From Lachnospiraceae bacterium (GTDB lineage: Bacteria > Bacillota > Clostridia > Lachnospirales > Lachnospiraceae): a stretch of 64,000 nucleotides of DNA. A program made the position numbers and the translations under genes. Within the stretch, counting starts at the first letter, position 1, and every line of letters begins with the position of its first letter. Below the pieces are notes generated by a model that saw only the letters and a list, made by a program, of their open reading frames with translations, did not search any database and was not told the origin of the DNA. Shown in pieces: positions 51,479 to 59,430 of this stretch. The stretch spans positions 59,525-123,524 of the forward strand of contig JAEEUS010000003.1 of NCBI GenBank assembly GCA_016290615.1, in the 5' to 3' direction.

Positions 51479-52180
51479 TTAAACTTCTTTGTCTGTTCTA
51501 GGATCAATGATCTTTGCAGCATCCTGCACGCGACCATACTGACCTGAAGCCTTATCAAGAGCTGTCTGAGCATCGTCACCCTTCTTGATGAAATCCATCA
51601 TCTTTCCAAAGTTAACGTATTTGTATCCGATGATCTCATTATCTTCATCAAGTGCAATACCTGTAATATAACCATCTGTGAGTTCAAGATATCTAGGACC
51701 TTTTGCAAGAGTACCGTAAGTTGTACCAACCATAGAACGAGTACCTTTACCAAGATCTTCAAGACCAGCACCTATTGCAAGACCGTCCTCAGAGAATGCA
51801 GACTGTGAACGTCCGTATACTATCTGGAGGAAGAGTTCTCTCATAGCTGTGTTTATAGCGTCACATACAAGGTCAGTGTTGAGTGCTTCCATAACAGTTC
51901 TTCCAGGAAGAATTTCAGCAGCCATAGCTGCAGAATGTGTCATACCAGAACATCCGATAGTCTCAACAAGAGCCTCCTGGATGATGCCGTCCTTAACGTT
52001 AAGAGAAAGCTTACATGCTCCCTGCTGAGGTGCGCACCAGCCGATGCCGTGTGTATATCCGCTGATATCCTTAACCTCTTTTGCCTTTACCCATTTTGCT
52101 TCTTCGGGTATTGGTGCACATCCGTGATTAACACCCTGCTTAACGGGGCACATCTCTTCAACTTCTTTTGAATAAATCAT
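51479..52180 (-). CDS. IscU/NifU-like iron-sulfur cluster scaffold protein
   Basis: 233 residues, longer than IscU (about 130). The IscU-like part is about 40-110: GIGWCAPQQGACKLSL, then GIIQEALVETIGC and a helix with PGRTVMEAL. Compared with IscU GAPACGD, the first ligand Cys is replaced by Gln, with Cys49 and Cys56 flanking; Cys77 fits the second ligand. Extra cysteines occur at 11 and 21. The C-terminal 110 residues are not in IscU (YLELTDGYITGIALDEDNEIIGYKYV). It heads a two-gene unit with the GGGtGRT gene, and no cysteine desulfurase is nearby. Confidence 0.82.
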   Translation of the reverse strand: MIYSKEVEEMCPVKQGVNHGCAPIPEEAKWVKAKEVKDISGYTHGIGWCAPQQGACKLSLNVKDGIIQEALVETIGCSGMTHSAAMAAEILPGRTVMEALNTDLVCDAINTAMRELFLQIVYGRSQSAFSEDGLAIGAGLEDLGKGTRSMVGTTYGTLAKGPRYLELTDGYITGIALDEDNEIIGYKYVNFGKMMDFIKKGDDAQTALDKASGQYGRVQDAAKIIDPRTDKEV

Positions 52181-52209
52181 GTGTGAAACTCCTTTCGATT
52201 TTATATATC

Positions 52210-52241
52210 CTTTGGCACCACATTTGAGTGATGGCGCAAAG
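52210..52241 (-). promoter_or_regulatory. Leader hairpin before the IscU-like gene
   Basis: On the minus strand CTTTG-CGC-CATCAC pairs with GTGGTG-C-CAAAG around a TCAAAT loop: 11 pairs (one wobble) with an internal loop. No T run follows, so it is not a terminator; it could be a regulatory element or a stabilising 5' end. Confidence 0.5.
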
Positions 52242-52258
52242 TTTTATCCGCAACAAAT

Positions 52259-52287
52259 ATTTTGCCACATAAATACTTAAAAATCAA
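52259..52287 (-). promoter_or_regulatory. Probable promoter of the IscU-like/GGGtGRT unit
   Basis: Minus strand TTGATT (52282-52287), 17 bases, CAAAAT (52259-52264) preceded by TGG. The -10 is imperfect. It predicts a leader of about 70 bases including the hairpin. Confidence 0.5.
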
Positions 52288-52297
52288 CGAAATTGTG

Positions 52298-53140
52298 TTA
52301 TTTTGCAAAGCCTATTACTTCACCCATTCTTACAGGTGTTTCCATATTGTTATCAGTAGCCTCGAAGAGTTTTTCATCAAATGAGGCTTTGCTGTTTTTA
52401 ACTAGAAGAACAATCGTAGAGCCACCGTACTTGAAATAACCCTTTTCTTCTCCGCGTTCAACACCGGCTCTGCCGTGGTGATTATGGATCTTTCCGACCA
52501 ACATGGCGCCTACTTCCATCATCAGCATAGTACCGAAATTTTCGGTTTTGATCAGAGTATATTCTCTGCTGTTTTCAGTGAATACCGGTATGTTTCTTAA
52601 GGCTATAGGTCTGACTGTATGCAATATGCCGTTGATATGGATATTAATGCCTTTCTTGCCATTATCAGGATAACAGTATCTGTGATAGTGGTTGACACAG
52701 AGTCTGAATACAAGACAAGTTCCGTTCTGATACATATCTGATACTCTCTTATCCTGAACTAAATCTTCTATACTGTATTCACTCTGTTTGATGGGAATAA
52801 TTAGACCGTCATGAATATGATATGCACTTAACAGACCATCACATGGAGCTATCAGATGCGATGGATTCTTGTCTATCGGACGGTTGCACTTTTTTATTCT
52901 TCGCGTAAAAAAATCGTTGAAGCATCTGTAGTCTTCACCGATATATTCAGACATATCAATATTGTTCTTCTCAATAAAACTATCAATCAGACCTGTGGAA
53001 GCAGCGGATTCCATATAAATACCGGCAATTTTAGAAACCGATCTCATAGTCAGAAACTTTAGTATTATTCTTCCGGGAACGGTCTTGTAGAGGAAAAAAA
53101 GACTCTTAGTGTCTTTGGGGATTTTAATAGGTGCTTCCAT
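52298..53140 (-). CDS. psd: Phosphatidylserine decarboxylase (proenzyme)
   Basis: 280 residues. It makes phosphatidylethanolamine from phosphatidylserine using a pyruvoyl group. DYRCFNDFFTRRIKKCNRPI and the metal/catalytic FRLCVNHYHRYCYP are family blocks; self-cleavage would occur at Gly-Ser in YFKYGGSTIVLLV (usual motif LGST), giving a small alpha chain of about 40 residues. It starts 4 bp after pssA, whose end provides AGAGG. The pair is a complete two-step route. Confidence 0.93.
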   Translation of the reverse strand: MEAPIKIPKDTKSLFFLYKTVPGRIILKFLTMRSVSKIAGIYMESAASTGLIDSFIEKNNIDMSEYIGEDYRCFNDFFTRRIKKCNRPIDKNPSHLIAPCDGLLSAYHIHDGLIIPIKQSEYSIEDLVQDKRVSDMYQNGTCLVFRLCVNHYHRYCYPDNGKKGINIHINGILHTVRPIALRNIPVFTENSREYTLIKTENFGTMLMMEVGAMLVGKIHNHHGRAGVERGEEKGYFKYGGSTIVLLVKNSKASFDEKLFEATDNNMETPVRMGEVIGFAK

Positions 53141-53144
53141 TTAA

Positions 53145-53846
53145 CTACCTCTGGAAAAACTGCCATGCAATGAATAGAATGATAAATTCAACAATGCCTA
53201 TACCGACCATGACCATAATTCCTTTGAATCCGGGTTTTTTAATCTGAATTTTTGATAGGAATGCAAATCCAAGTACGATCATGAATGCAAAATAAACCAT
53301 CGTTATATCAACAGGTAGAATATACTGGAAAAGCATGACTGTCGGAAATACAAGAGATGCACTGGTAACAGGTACACCGCAATAGAATTTCCTTACACCG
53401 TCCTCACACTTTTGACGCTCCTCTTCTTCTACATTAAAATATGCCAGTCTGATCATGGCTGCGAGCATATATAAGAGCATGAGGGTAAATAAAAGGACAC
53501 AAAGTGAATTCTCAAATTTGCTGGCATTAGGCGTTTTAGGCAAATCAGGTATAAACTCACTCCTTCTGATGAGAGCGTCACCTATACATGCAGGCAATAC
53601 ACCAAAAGCAACCAGATCCGTGAGGGAATCTATCTGAATACCGAATTTGATCTCGGCATCCTTTCTGTCTTTTTTTGTTCTGGCAACTTTTCCATCGAAT
53701 GCATCACATAGACCGCAAAACATTAAAAAGAATATACCAAGATACGGATGCCCTTCACCGTGAAGGGAAACGAATATACCAAGTCCAGCAGATAATAGAG
53801 ATAAATATGTCAGTATAACAGTGTAATCATAAAATCCAAGAAACAT
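53145..53846 (-). CDS. pssA: CDP-diacylglycerol-serine O-phosphatidyltransferase
   Basis: 233 residues with about six hydrophobic helices. The CDP-alcohol phosphatidyltransferase motif is CDAFDGKVAR, twelve residues, then GIQIDSLTD, with all four aspartates. It makes phosphatidylserine from CDP-diacylglycerol and serine in the membrane. AAAGG lies eleven bases before the ATG. It is followed directly by psd, and preceded 22 bp upstream by the GGDEF gene, so all may share a message. Confidence 0.9.
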   Translation of the reverse strand: MFLGFYDYTVILTYLSLLSAGLGIFVSLHGEGHPYLGIFFLMFCGLCDAFDGKVARTKKDRKDAEIKFGIQIDSLTDLVAFGVLPACIGDALIRRSEFIPDLPKTPNASKFENSLCVLLFTLMLLYMLAAMIRLAYFNVEEEERQKCEDGVRKFYCGVPVTSASLVFPTVMLFQYILPVDITMVYFAFMIVLGFAFLSKIQIKKPGFKGIMVMVGIGIVEFIILFIAWQFFQR

Positions 53847-53868
53847 ATTTGGACAGACCTTTCAATTA

Positions 53869-55284
53869 TTAAATATCAGTGAAAAGATTTTCAACATCAA
53901 CACTTATCAGCAAAGCTTCACCCTTATTATCTCTGCCGGAAATCCAAGAATAAAGGTTCAGCACGAGTTTGCATGTTGAAAAGTTGAACGTAGAAACTCT
54001 CTCGTTCGCTTTGGGATCATTTATATCCATTTTCCTGAGAGGACAGTCAGCACATTCTACTTTGTTGTTGTGAAGTACCTTGTAGCATTTCTCTCCTATA
54101 GCAGATACTCCCGCCTGTTCAATTGCTGAAGAATTCATATATTCTATGCAATGATTCTTAGAATCAATGATATAGATATCAGCCGGAATGCCTTCAAACA
54201 TCTCGATCTTGGACATGAGATCTTTTGAGGCCATGAATCTGCTGGCGATCAGTGCATAAGAAATTATCGCTCCAATCTGATTGGATATCTTTGCAAGTTC
54301 ATTTAGGTTTATACGTGAGCCGTCATCTTCGGAATTCTCAAAAACCACTCCGCCGATAAACTTTCCTTCATCCTTAACTGCAAAGTACAAAAGCTCACAA
54401 TCTCCCATGTCACGCATGTACTGTATGATCTCGGGATCAGTATATGGATCATCAAGCCTTACAAGAACACATTCGTCGTAATCATCATGTAAGCGTGAAA
54501 CGAGATCCTGTTTTAAGGCATGTACAAGATCCAGATTGGGGTATTCATAACCGGGGATAGTAAATTCCATCTTTTTTGCATCATAGAAGGAATGTTCTCT
54601 TGAGGTTATGATAAATGCCCTTGAAAAACCATAATATAAGCAGAATATCTCAAGTATTGAGTTTATAGATGAGTATATATTTGAATCATATCTGAACAGC
54701 TGTCTTGAGACATCCATGATATATTTGTCCCAGTCATTGTCCTTCATTACACGATAATCTATCTCACCGTAAAAACCGTTTAATACAAACTCTGAAAATT
54801 TTGCTTTTGTCAGAGCAGATTCATAGATCCTGTATCCGTTTTTGCCGTTGGCTTTTGCTCTCATAAGAGCCTGATAAGCCTTATCCTTCAATTCATCGTA
54901 TGTATTTCCGTGAAATGGATAAACAGAAACACCGATAGATGAAGTGATCGTGATATCGTTCACTTTGATTTCGGATACGGATCTTAAGATATTTTCGCAT
55001 AGTTTTTCAACATCAGTGATAGCTCTGATATTCCTTATAAGAACGGCATATTCGTCCCCTCTCAGTTTGGCTACGATATCAGTTCCCTTAAAGAATTCAC
55101 TGAGTTTGCTGCTTATCAGATCAAGTATCTCATTGCCACCTTCTATACCGATAGTGGTATTTATATCAGCGAAATTATCGAGGTTAAATATTAGTAATGC
55201 ATGAATGATACGGTCTTTTTCCGCTTTAATGACTGTATTTATCAGTTCTTCAAGTTCGTTGTAGAATAATAATCCATGATCCAT
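53869..55284 (-). CDS. GGDEF-domain protein with C-terminal GAF/PAS-like sensor region
   Basis: 471 residues. A GGDEF domain is at the N-terminus (about 25-160): IFNLDNFADINTTIG, active-site motif RGDEY instead of GGDEF, ITSSIGVSVYPFHG. The inhibitory I site reads KGTD rather than RxxD. Residues about 230-350 look like a GAF domain and about 370-450 like a PAS domain (DIYIIDSKNHCIEYMNSSA) with a cysteine-rich segment CYKVLHNNKVECADCP. Placing the output domain first is unusual. Diguanylate cyclase activity is possible but uncertain. No membrane helix. Confidence 0.85.
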   Translation of the reverse strand: MDHGLLFYNELEELINTVIKAEKDRIIHALLIFNLDNFADINTTIGIEGGNEILDLISSKLSEFFKGTDIVAKLRGDEYAVLIRNIRAITDVEKLCENILRSVSEIKVNDITITSSIGVSVYPFHGNTYDELKDKAYQALMRAKANGKNGYRIYESALTKAKFSEFVLNGFYGEIDYRVMKDNDWDKYIMDVSRQLFRYDSNIYSSINSILEIFCLYYGFSRAFIITSREHSFYDAKKMEFTIPGYEYPNLDLVHALKQDLVSRLHDDYDECVLVRLDDPYTDPEIIQYMRDMGDCELLYFAVKDEGKFIGGVVFENSEDDGSRINLNELAKISNQIGAIISYALIASRFMASKDLMSKIEMFEGIPADIYIIDSKNHCIEYMNSSAIEQAGVSAIGEKCYKVLHNNKVECADCPLRKMDINDPKANERVSTFNFSTCKLVLNLYSWISGRDNKGEALLISVDVENLFTDI

Positions 55285-55287
55285 AGA

Positions 55288-55956
55288 CTACCCTCTTTTA
55301 GAAGCAATAACACCTTTTTCCTTGTAGATGCTGCGGGGAGGAATGACACCTCTTACGCAGCTGGTAGGATAAATATTTGTATCCTTGCAAATAACCGTTC
55401 CGGGATTCAAAACACTGTTACAACCGACTTCAACACCATCGGCTAACATTGCACCGACCTTTTTTATCCCGGTCTCTATCAACTCTTCACCATTTTTGAT
55501 AACGACTAATGTTTTATCTGATTTTACGTTTGATGTAATCGAACCGGCACCCATATGGGAGGCGAAACCAAGTATCGAGTCACCGACATAGTTGTAATGA
55601 GGTACTTGAACCTTATTAAATAATATCACATTCTTAAGTTCAGTGGAATTACCGACAACCGCTCTTTTGCCTACTATAGCACTACCTCTGATAAATGCGC
55701 AGTGCCTGATTTCGGCTTCTTCGTCAATGATGCATGGACCGCCTATATATGCCGAATCAAACACTTTGGCGCTTTTGGCTATCCATATGTCATCACCTCT
55801 TTTTTCATATATATCCGAGGGAAGGCTGTTTCCCAGTTCTACTATATATTCTTTGATATGAGGCAAAACCTCCCAGGGATAATCGAACTTCTCAAGAAAA
55901 TCCTTTGCTATAGTCTCATCGAGAGAATACATATCCTTAATCTTGATGTTTTCCAT
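55288..55956 (-). CDS. Left-handed beta-helix (hexapeptide repeat) acyl-/nucleotidyltransferase-like protein
   Basis: 222 residues. After an N-terminal helical part, hexapeptide repeats run from about residue 65 to 205 (IWIAKSAKVFDSAYIGGPCIID, AFIRGSAIVGKRAVVGNST, GVEVGCNSVLNPGTVI). The arrangement resembles the C-terminal domain of GlmU and sugar-phosphate nucleotidyltransferases, but there is no nucleotidyltransferase N-domain. An acyltransferase or sugar-nucleotide role is possible; the substrate is unknown. The next gene (GGDEF) starts 3 bp after its stop. Confidence 0.82.
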   Translation of the reverse strand: MENIKIKDMYSLDETIAKDFLEKFDYPWEVLPHIKEYIVELGNSLPSDIYEKRGDDIWIAKSAKVFDSAYIGGPCIIDEEAEIRHCAFIRGSAIVGKRAVVGNSTELKNVILFNKVQVPHYNYVGDSILGFASHMGAGSITSNVKSDKTLVVIKNGEELIETGIKKVGAMLADGVEVGCNSVLNPGTVICKDTNIYPTSCVRGVIPPRSIYKEKGVIASKRG

Positions 55957-56003
55957 TTATGTATTATCATTCCTTCCATGATTTTTTGAATTATAACATA
56001 TGA

Positions 56004-58037
56004 TCAGTAATACTTCTTAACAACACTAAAATTGTTGTTCAGTTGAGCTCTTGTGACTTTTGACTGTTTTACGGTATCTGTCCTTCTGATCACAAAATCA
56101 TTCAGTTTTATAAGATACTCATCAGATGTGATGGTTCCGTTTGCAACGCCTGTAAGACCCTTCTCCCAGCTTGCCGTAAGTTCTGGATTTAACAAAGGCT
56201 TGATGGAAGCATTAACTACTTCAAAGATCAATTCTCCTAAAAGAGTCGGTGTGATTATCTGTGTTTTGTTATTTATCGAAAGATAACCATTGTTTACTAG
56301 TTTTTTAAGGATTTCTGCACGGGTTGCACTAGTTCCTATTCCGCTTCCCTTTATCTGAGCACGCAGTTCTTCATCTTCTATCAGTTGACCTGCGTTTTCC
56401 ATAGCAAGAATGATTGAACCCGAATTGTATCTCTTAGGAGGACTTGTTTCACCTTCTTTTATACTGATATCGGAAATAAGAACAGCAGCCCCCTTTTTTA
56501 CCGAGATAAGAAATTTTTCGAGTTTTTCATCAGCATCCTGCTCAAGTTCATCTTCACCAGCTTTTGCTTCTTTTTTGGTTTTAGGTGATTCATCTGTATT
56601 CTTTGAAAAAGAGTACTTCATCACTTTCATATACCCTTCATCTAAGAGAGCTTTATAATTTGAAAAGAAGCTTTCAGTACCGATGAGCGTTTCAAGACTG
56701 ATCTTCTGATATGTTGCAGGCTTATAGAATATGGCAAGAAATCTTCTGACGATAATTTCATAAACCTTTCTTGATACATCAGAAAGATTCTGAAGATTTG
56801 AAAGCCCTTGACCTGTTGGTATTATTGCATAGTGATCAGTTATCTGTTTGTCGTTTACATATCTGGATTTCGATAGTTTCTGATGTGATTTGGTTTGCAA
56901 AATCTCATCTACAAAAGGGCGAACCATGTTTATGCCCTTTAATCCGTTAAGATTCTTTGTTATCTCGTTTGCTACAGCAGTGGATAAAACTCTTGCATCT
57001 GTACGAGGATAAGTAGTCATCTTTTTTTCATATAATTCCTGAGCTATTTGCAGTGTCTGATCAGGGCTTATCTTGAAAAGTTTTGAACAGTCATTCTGAA
57101 GCTCAGCAAGATTATACAAAAGGGGAGCGTTTTTGTTTTGCTTTTTTTTATCTATATTGACAATGCATGCATCATCAAAGCTTTTTATATATTCAATAAA
57201 AGAATCGGCATCTTCTTTTTTTGTAAATCCGTTTTCCTTGTAGAGGTTGGGTGCACCAAAATACTTGCTTGCGGGAGTTACTTTCCATTCACCGATATAA
57301 GAAACAGGTTCACTGCTCATATCCTTATCACTAAAGACGGCATTGATCTTATAAAACGGGGTTTTTACAAAATCTCTGATCTCTCGTTCCCTTTTGACTA
57401 CCATACCCTGTACACAGGTCATGACACGTCCTACGGCAATAACCGTGTTTTGACTCTTCATGAAATCAGTAATATAATTGCCGAATTTTAATGTCAGCGC
57501 ACGTGAGAAATTAATTCCCATGAGATAATCTTCCTTAGCTCTTAAATAAGCAGCATCGGAAAGCTTATCATACTCCTTCATATCTTTCGCTTCTCTTATA
57601 CCTCTAAGGATCTCATCTTCTGTCTGCGAATCAATCCATACACGCTTTAGAGATGCGTTATGGTTGTATCCGGCTTCCTGCATTACAAGACGCTGGATAT
57701 ATTCACCTTCTCTACCTGAGTCGCCTGCATTATATATTACATCGATATCGGACCTGTTAAAAAGACTCTTGATGATATCGAATTGAGATTTTACATTCTC
57801 GATTATCTGATATTTGTATACCTCGGGTACAAAAGGAATAGTTTCAAGATTCCATCGTTTCAAGGCTGGATCATATGCATCTGGATAACACATGGTCACA
57901 AGATGTCCCACACACCATGTGATCACATAATTTTCGGATTCCATATAACCATTATGCTTCTTCATATTCTCTTTAAGAGCAGAAGCAAATTCTCTGGCAA
58001 CTGAGGGCTTCTCTGTTATAATAAGTTTTTTTCCCAT
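56004..58037 (-). CDS. topB: DNA topoisomerase III
   Basis: 677 residues. TOPRIM: LIITEKPSVAREFASAL and NAGDSGREGEYIQRLVM (acidic residues). Catalytic Tyr in KKMTTYPRTDARVL. Type IA core continues with DHYAIIPTGQ and GIGTSATRAEILKKL. It relaxes and decatenates single-stranded crossings. An acidic insertion (KEAKAGEDELEQDADEKLEK) interrupts the second half. The start lies one base after the ATPase stop (TGATATG). Confidence 0.95.
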   Translation of the reverse strand: MGKKLIITEKPSVAREFASALKENMKKHNGYMESENYVITWCVGHLVTMCYPDAYDPALKRWNLETIPFVPEVYKYQIIENVKSQFDIIKSLFNRSDIDVIYNAGDSGREGEYIQRLVMQEAGYNHNASLKRVWIDSQTEDEILRGIREAKDMKEYDKLSDAAYLRAKEDYLMGINFSRALTLKFGNYITDFMKSQNTVIAVGRVMTCVQGMVVKREREIRDFVKTPFYKINAVFSDKDMSSEPVSYIGEWKVTPASKYFGAPNLYKENGFTKKEDADSFIEYIKSFDDACIVNIDKKKQNKNAPLLYNLAELQNDCSKLFKISPDQTLQIAQELYEKKMTTYPRTDARVLSTAVANEITKNLNGLKGINMVRPFVDEILQTKSHQKLSKSRYVNDKQITDHYAIIPTGQGLSNLQNLSDVSRKVYEIIVRRFLAIFYKPATYQKISLETLIGTESFFSNYKALLDEGYMKVMKYSFSKNTDESPKTKKEAKAGEDELEQDADEKLEKFLISVKKGAAVLISDISIKEGETSPPKRYNSGSIILAMENAGQLIEDEELRAQIKGSGIGTSATRAEILKKLVNNGYLSINNKTQIITPTLLGELIFEVVNASIKPLLNPELTASWEKGLTGVANGTITSDEYLIKLNDFVIRRTDTVKQSKVTRAQLNNNFSVVKKYY

Positions 58038-58038
58038 A

Positions 58039-59403
58039 TCACATATTATCCAATGTAACCAGAGTTATATTTTTCTTACTGCTTGAAGCGAATTTTAGCT
58101 TTTCATCGAATCCCTGAGCAGAGATGAGCATACAGTAATCAGCTCTTATACGAGCCTGTTTTGCACAGAATAAAAGCCATTCATAGTCATCAAATCTGAT
58201 CATAGGTTTCTCCCAGTTGCATAAAACCAAAAGTGTATTACCGTTTTCATCGCTAGCAACGAAATCGATAGTACCAAGCTTGCCGATCCATCTTCCGAGT
58301 TTGCTATACCTTATAGGCAGATTGCCGTAGGCATTCTGAGAATCAAGATACTCTCTGCATACAAGCGGGAAAAACTTGGAAGTATACTTCTTTAGATTCG
58401 GCTTGATGTGCTTTTCATAGAATGCTGCTCTGCTGTCTGTTTCAAGTTCATCTTTAAACGGGAAAAGATATTTGTATGTAAAATCAACATAGTTTATGCA
58501 TATATCGTATATGCCTTTTTGAGTATTGCTTCGACCTTCTGTATCAACAGAGAATTCCTTCGATACAAATCCGAGCTCCATAAGATTCTTAATATATACA
58601 CTTATCTTTGCACGTGAAAAAAGAGTATGATTATACAGATCGTTTAATTTGTTCTTACCTGAAGCCAGTGCACATAGAATAGTATTGTACACACCGGTCT
58701 CACGCAGCTCTTTTTTAACCGCTTCTTCGCCATATGTAAGAAGAACTGAATTTGTATCCAGAATATTATTTATGATATTCTCTCTTAATCCCTTGTTCTT
58801 ATCAAAATATGTCCAAAGCTTTGGGATACCTCCGAGAATAGCGTAGCCTGATACACATTCATCAAACTTCATCTTAGAGAAATACTCTCTGAATGAACTG
58901 AATCCAAGCTCCTTGACCTTGAAGAAACCGGTTATATGCTTCGCGTCCATGCCGATCTTCTTGACCATGCTGTTTTCTACCCATTCAATTGAAGAGCTTA
59001 TGAGTATAACAAAGTAAGCTCTTTCACTTTCAGTAAGGAACTTGAAAAGCTGTGAGGTGAACTCTGTCGAATATTTGATCAGGTACTGAAATTCATCAAA
59101 TACCAGAACTCTCTTAGAACCATCATCCTCAATATTGTCTATTGAACTGAACAGAGATGCAAAATCGGGGTATTCAGTAAGGTTAAGCTCCTTATGTGAA
59201 TAATTTGCCCAGTGATATAACTGCTCTCTTTCAAAAAGAGGTTTGCATTCAAAATAAAGAGCACCTGGCGTATCTTTCGCAAATTCTCTTACAAGCGTTG
59301 ATTTACCGACACCCTCAAGTCCGTACATTATCATTACCTGATCGTCGGCTCTCATATAATATTGATTAAGTAAGTTTATTTCTGCGTCTCTTCCTATCAG
59401 CAT
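58039..59403 (-). CDS. ATPase_2/DUF234-type ATP-binding protein
   Basis: About 454 residues from the ATG at 59403. MLIGRDAEINLLNQYY starts the archaeal-type STAND-like ATPase: Walker A YGLEGVGKSTLVREFA, Walker B RVLVFDEFQYLIK, sensor VILISSSIEWV. A winged-helix segment lies near 255-300. The C-terminal DUF234 region (about 340-454) has a nuclease-like pattern, IDFVASDENGNTLLVLCNWEK. Members are common in Lachnospiraceae and Archaea and lack a known role. It is coupled to topB one base downstream. Confidence 0.87.
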   Translation of the reverse strand: MLIGRDAEINLLNQYYMRADDQVMIMYGLEGVGKSTLVREFAKDTPGALYFECKPLFEREQLYHWANYSHKELNLTEYPDFASLFSSIDNIEDDGSKRVLVFDEFQYLIKYSTEFTSQLFKFLTESERAYFVILISSSIEWVENSMVKKIGMDAKHITGFFKVKELGFSSFREYFSKMKFDECVSGYAILGGIPKLWTYFDKNKGLRENIINNILDTNSVLLTYGEEAVKKELRETGVYNTILCALASGKNKLNDLYNHTLFSRAKISVYIKNLMELGFVSKEFSVDTEGRSNTQKGIYDICINYVDFTYKYLFPFKDELETDSRAAFYEKHIKPNLKKYTSKFFPLVCREYLDSQNAYGNLPIRYSKLGRWIGKLGTIDFVASDENGNTLLVLCNWEKPMIRFDDYEWLLFCAKQARIRADYCMLISAQGFDEKLKFASSSKKNITLVTLDNM

Positions 59404-59430
59404 ATCTTCACCCAACCCTTATGCGGTCAA

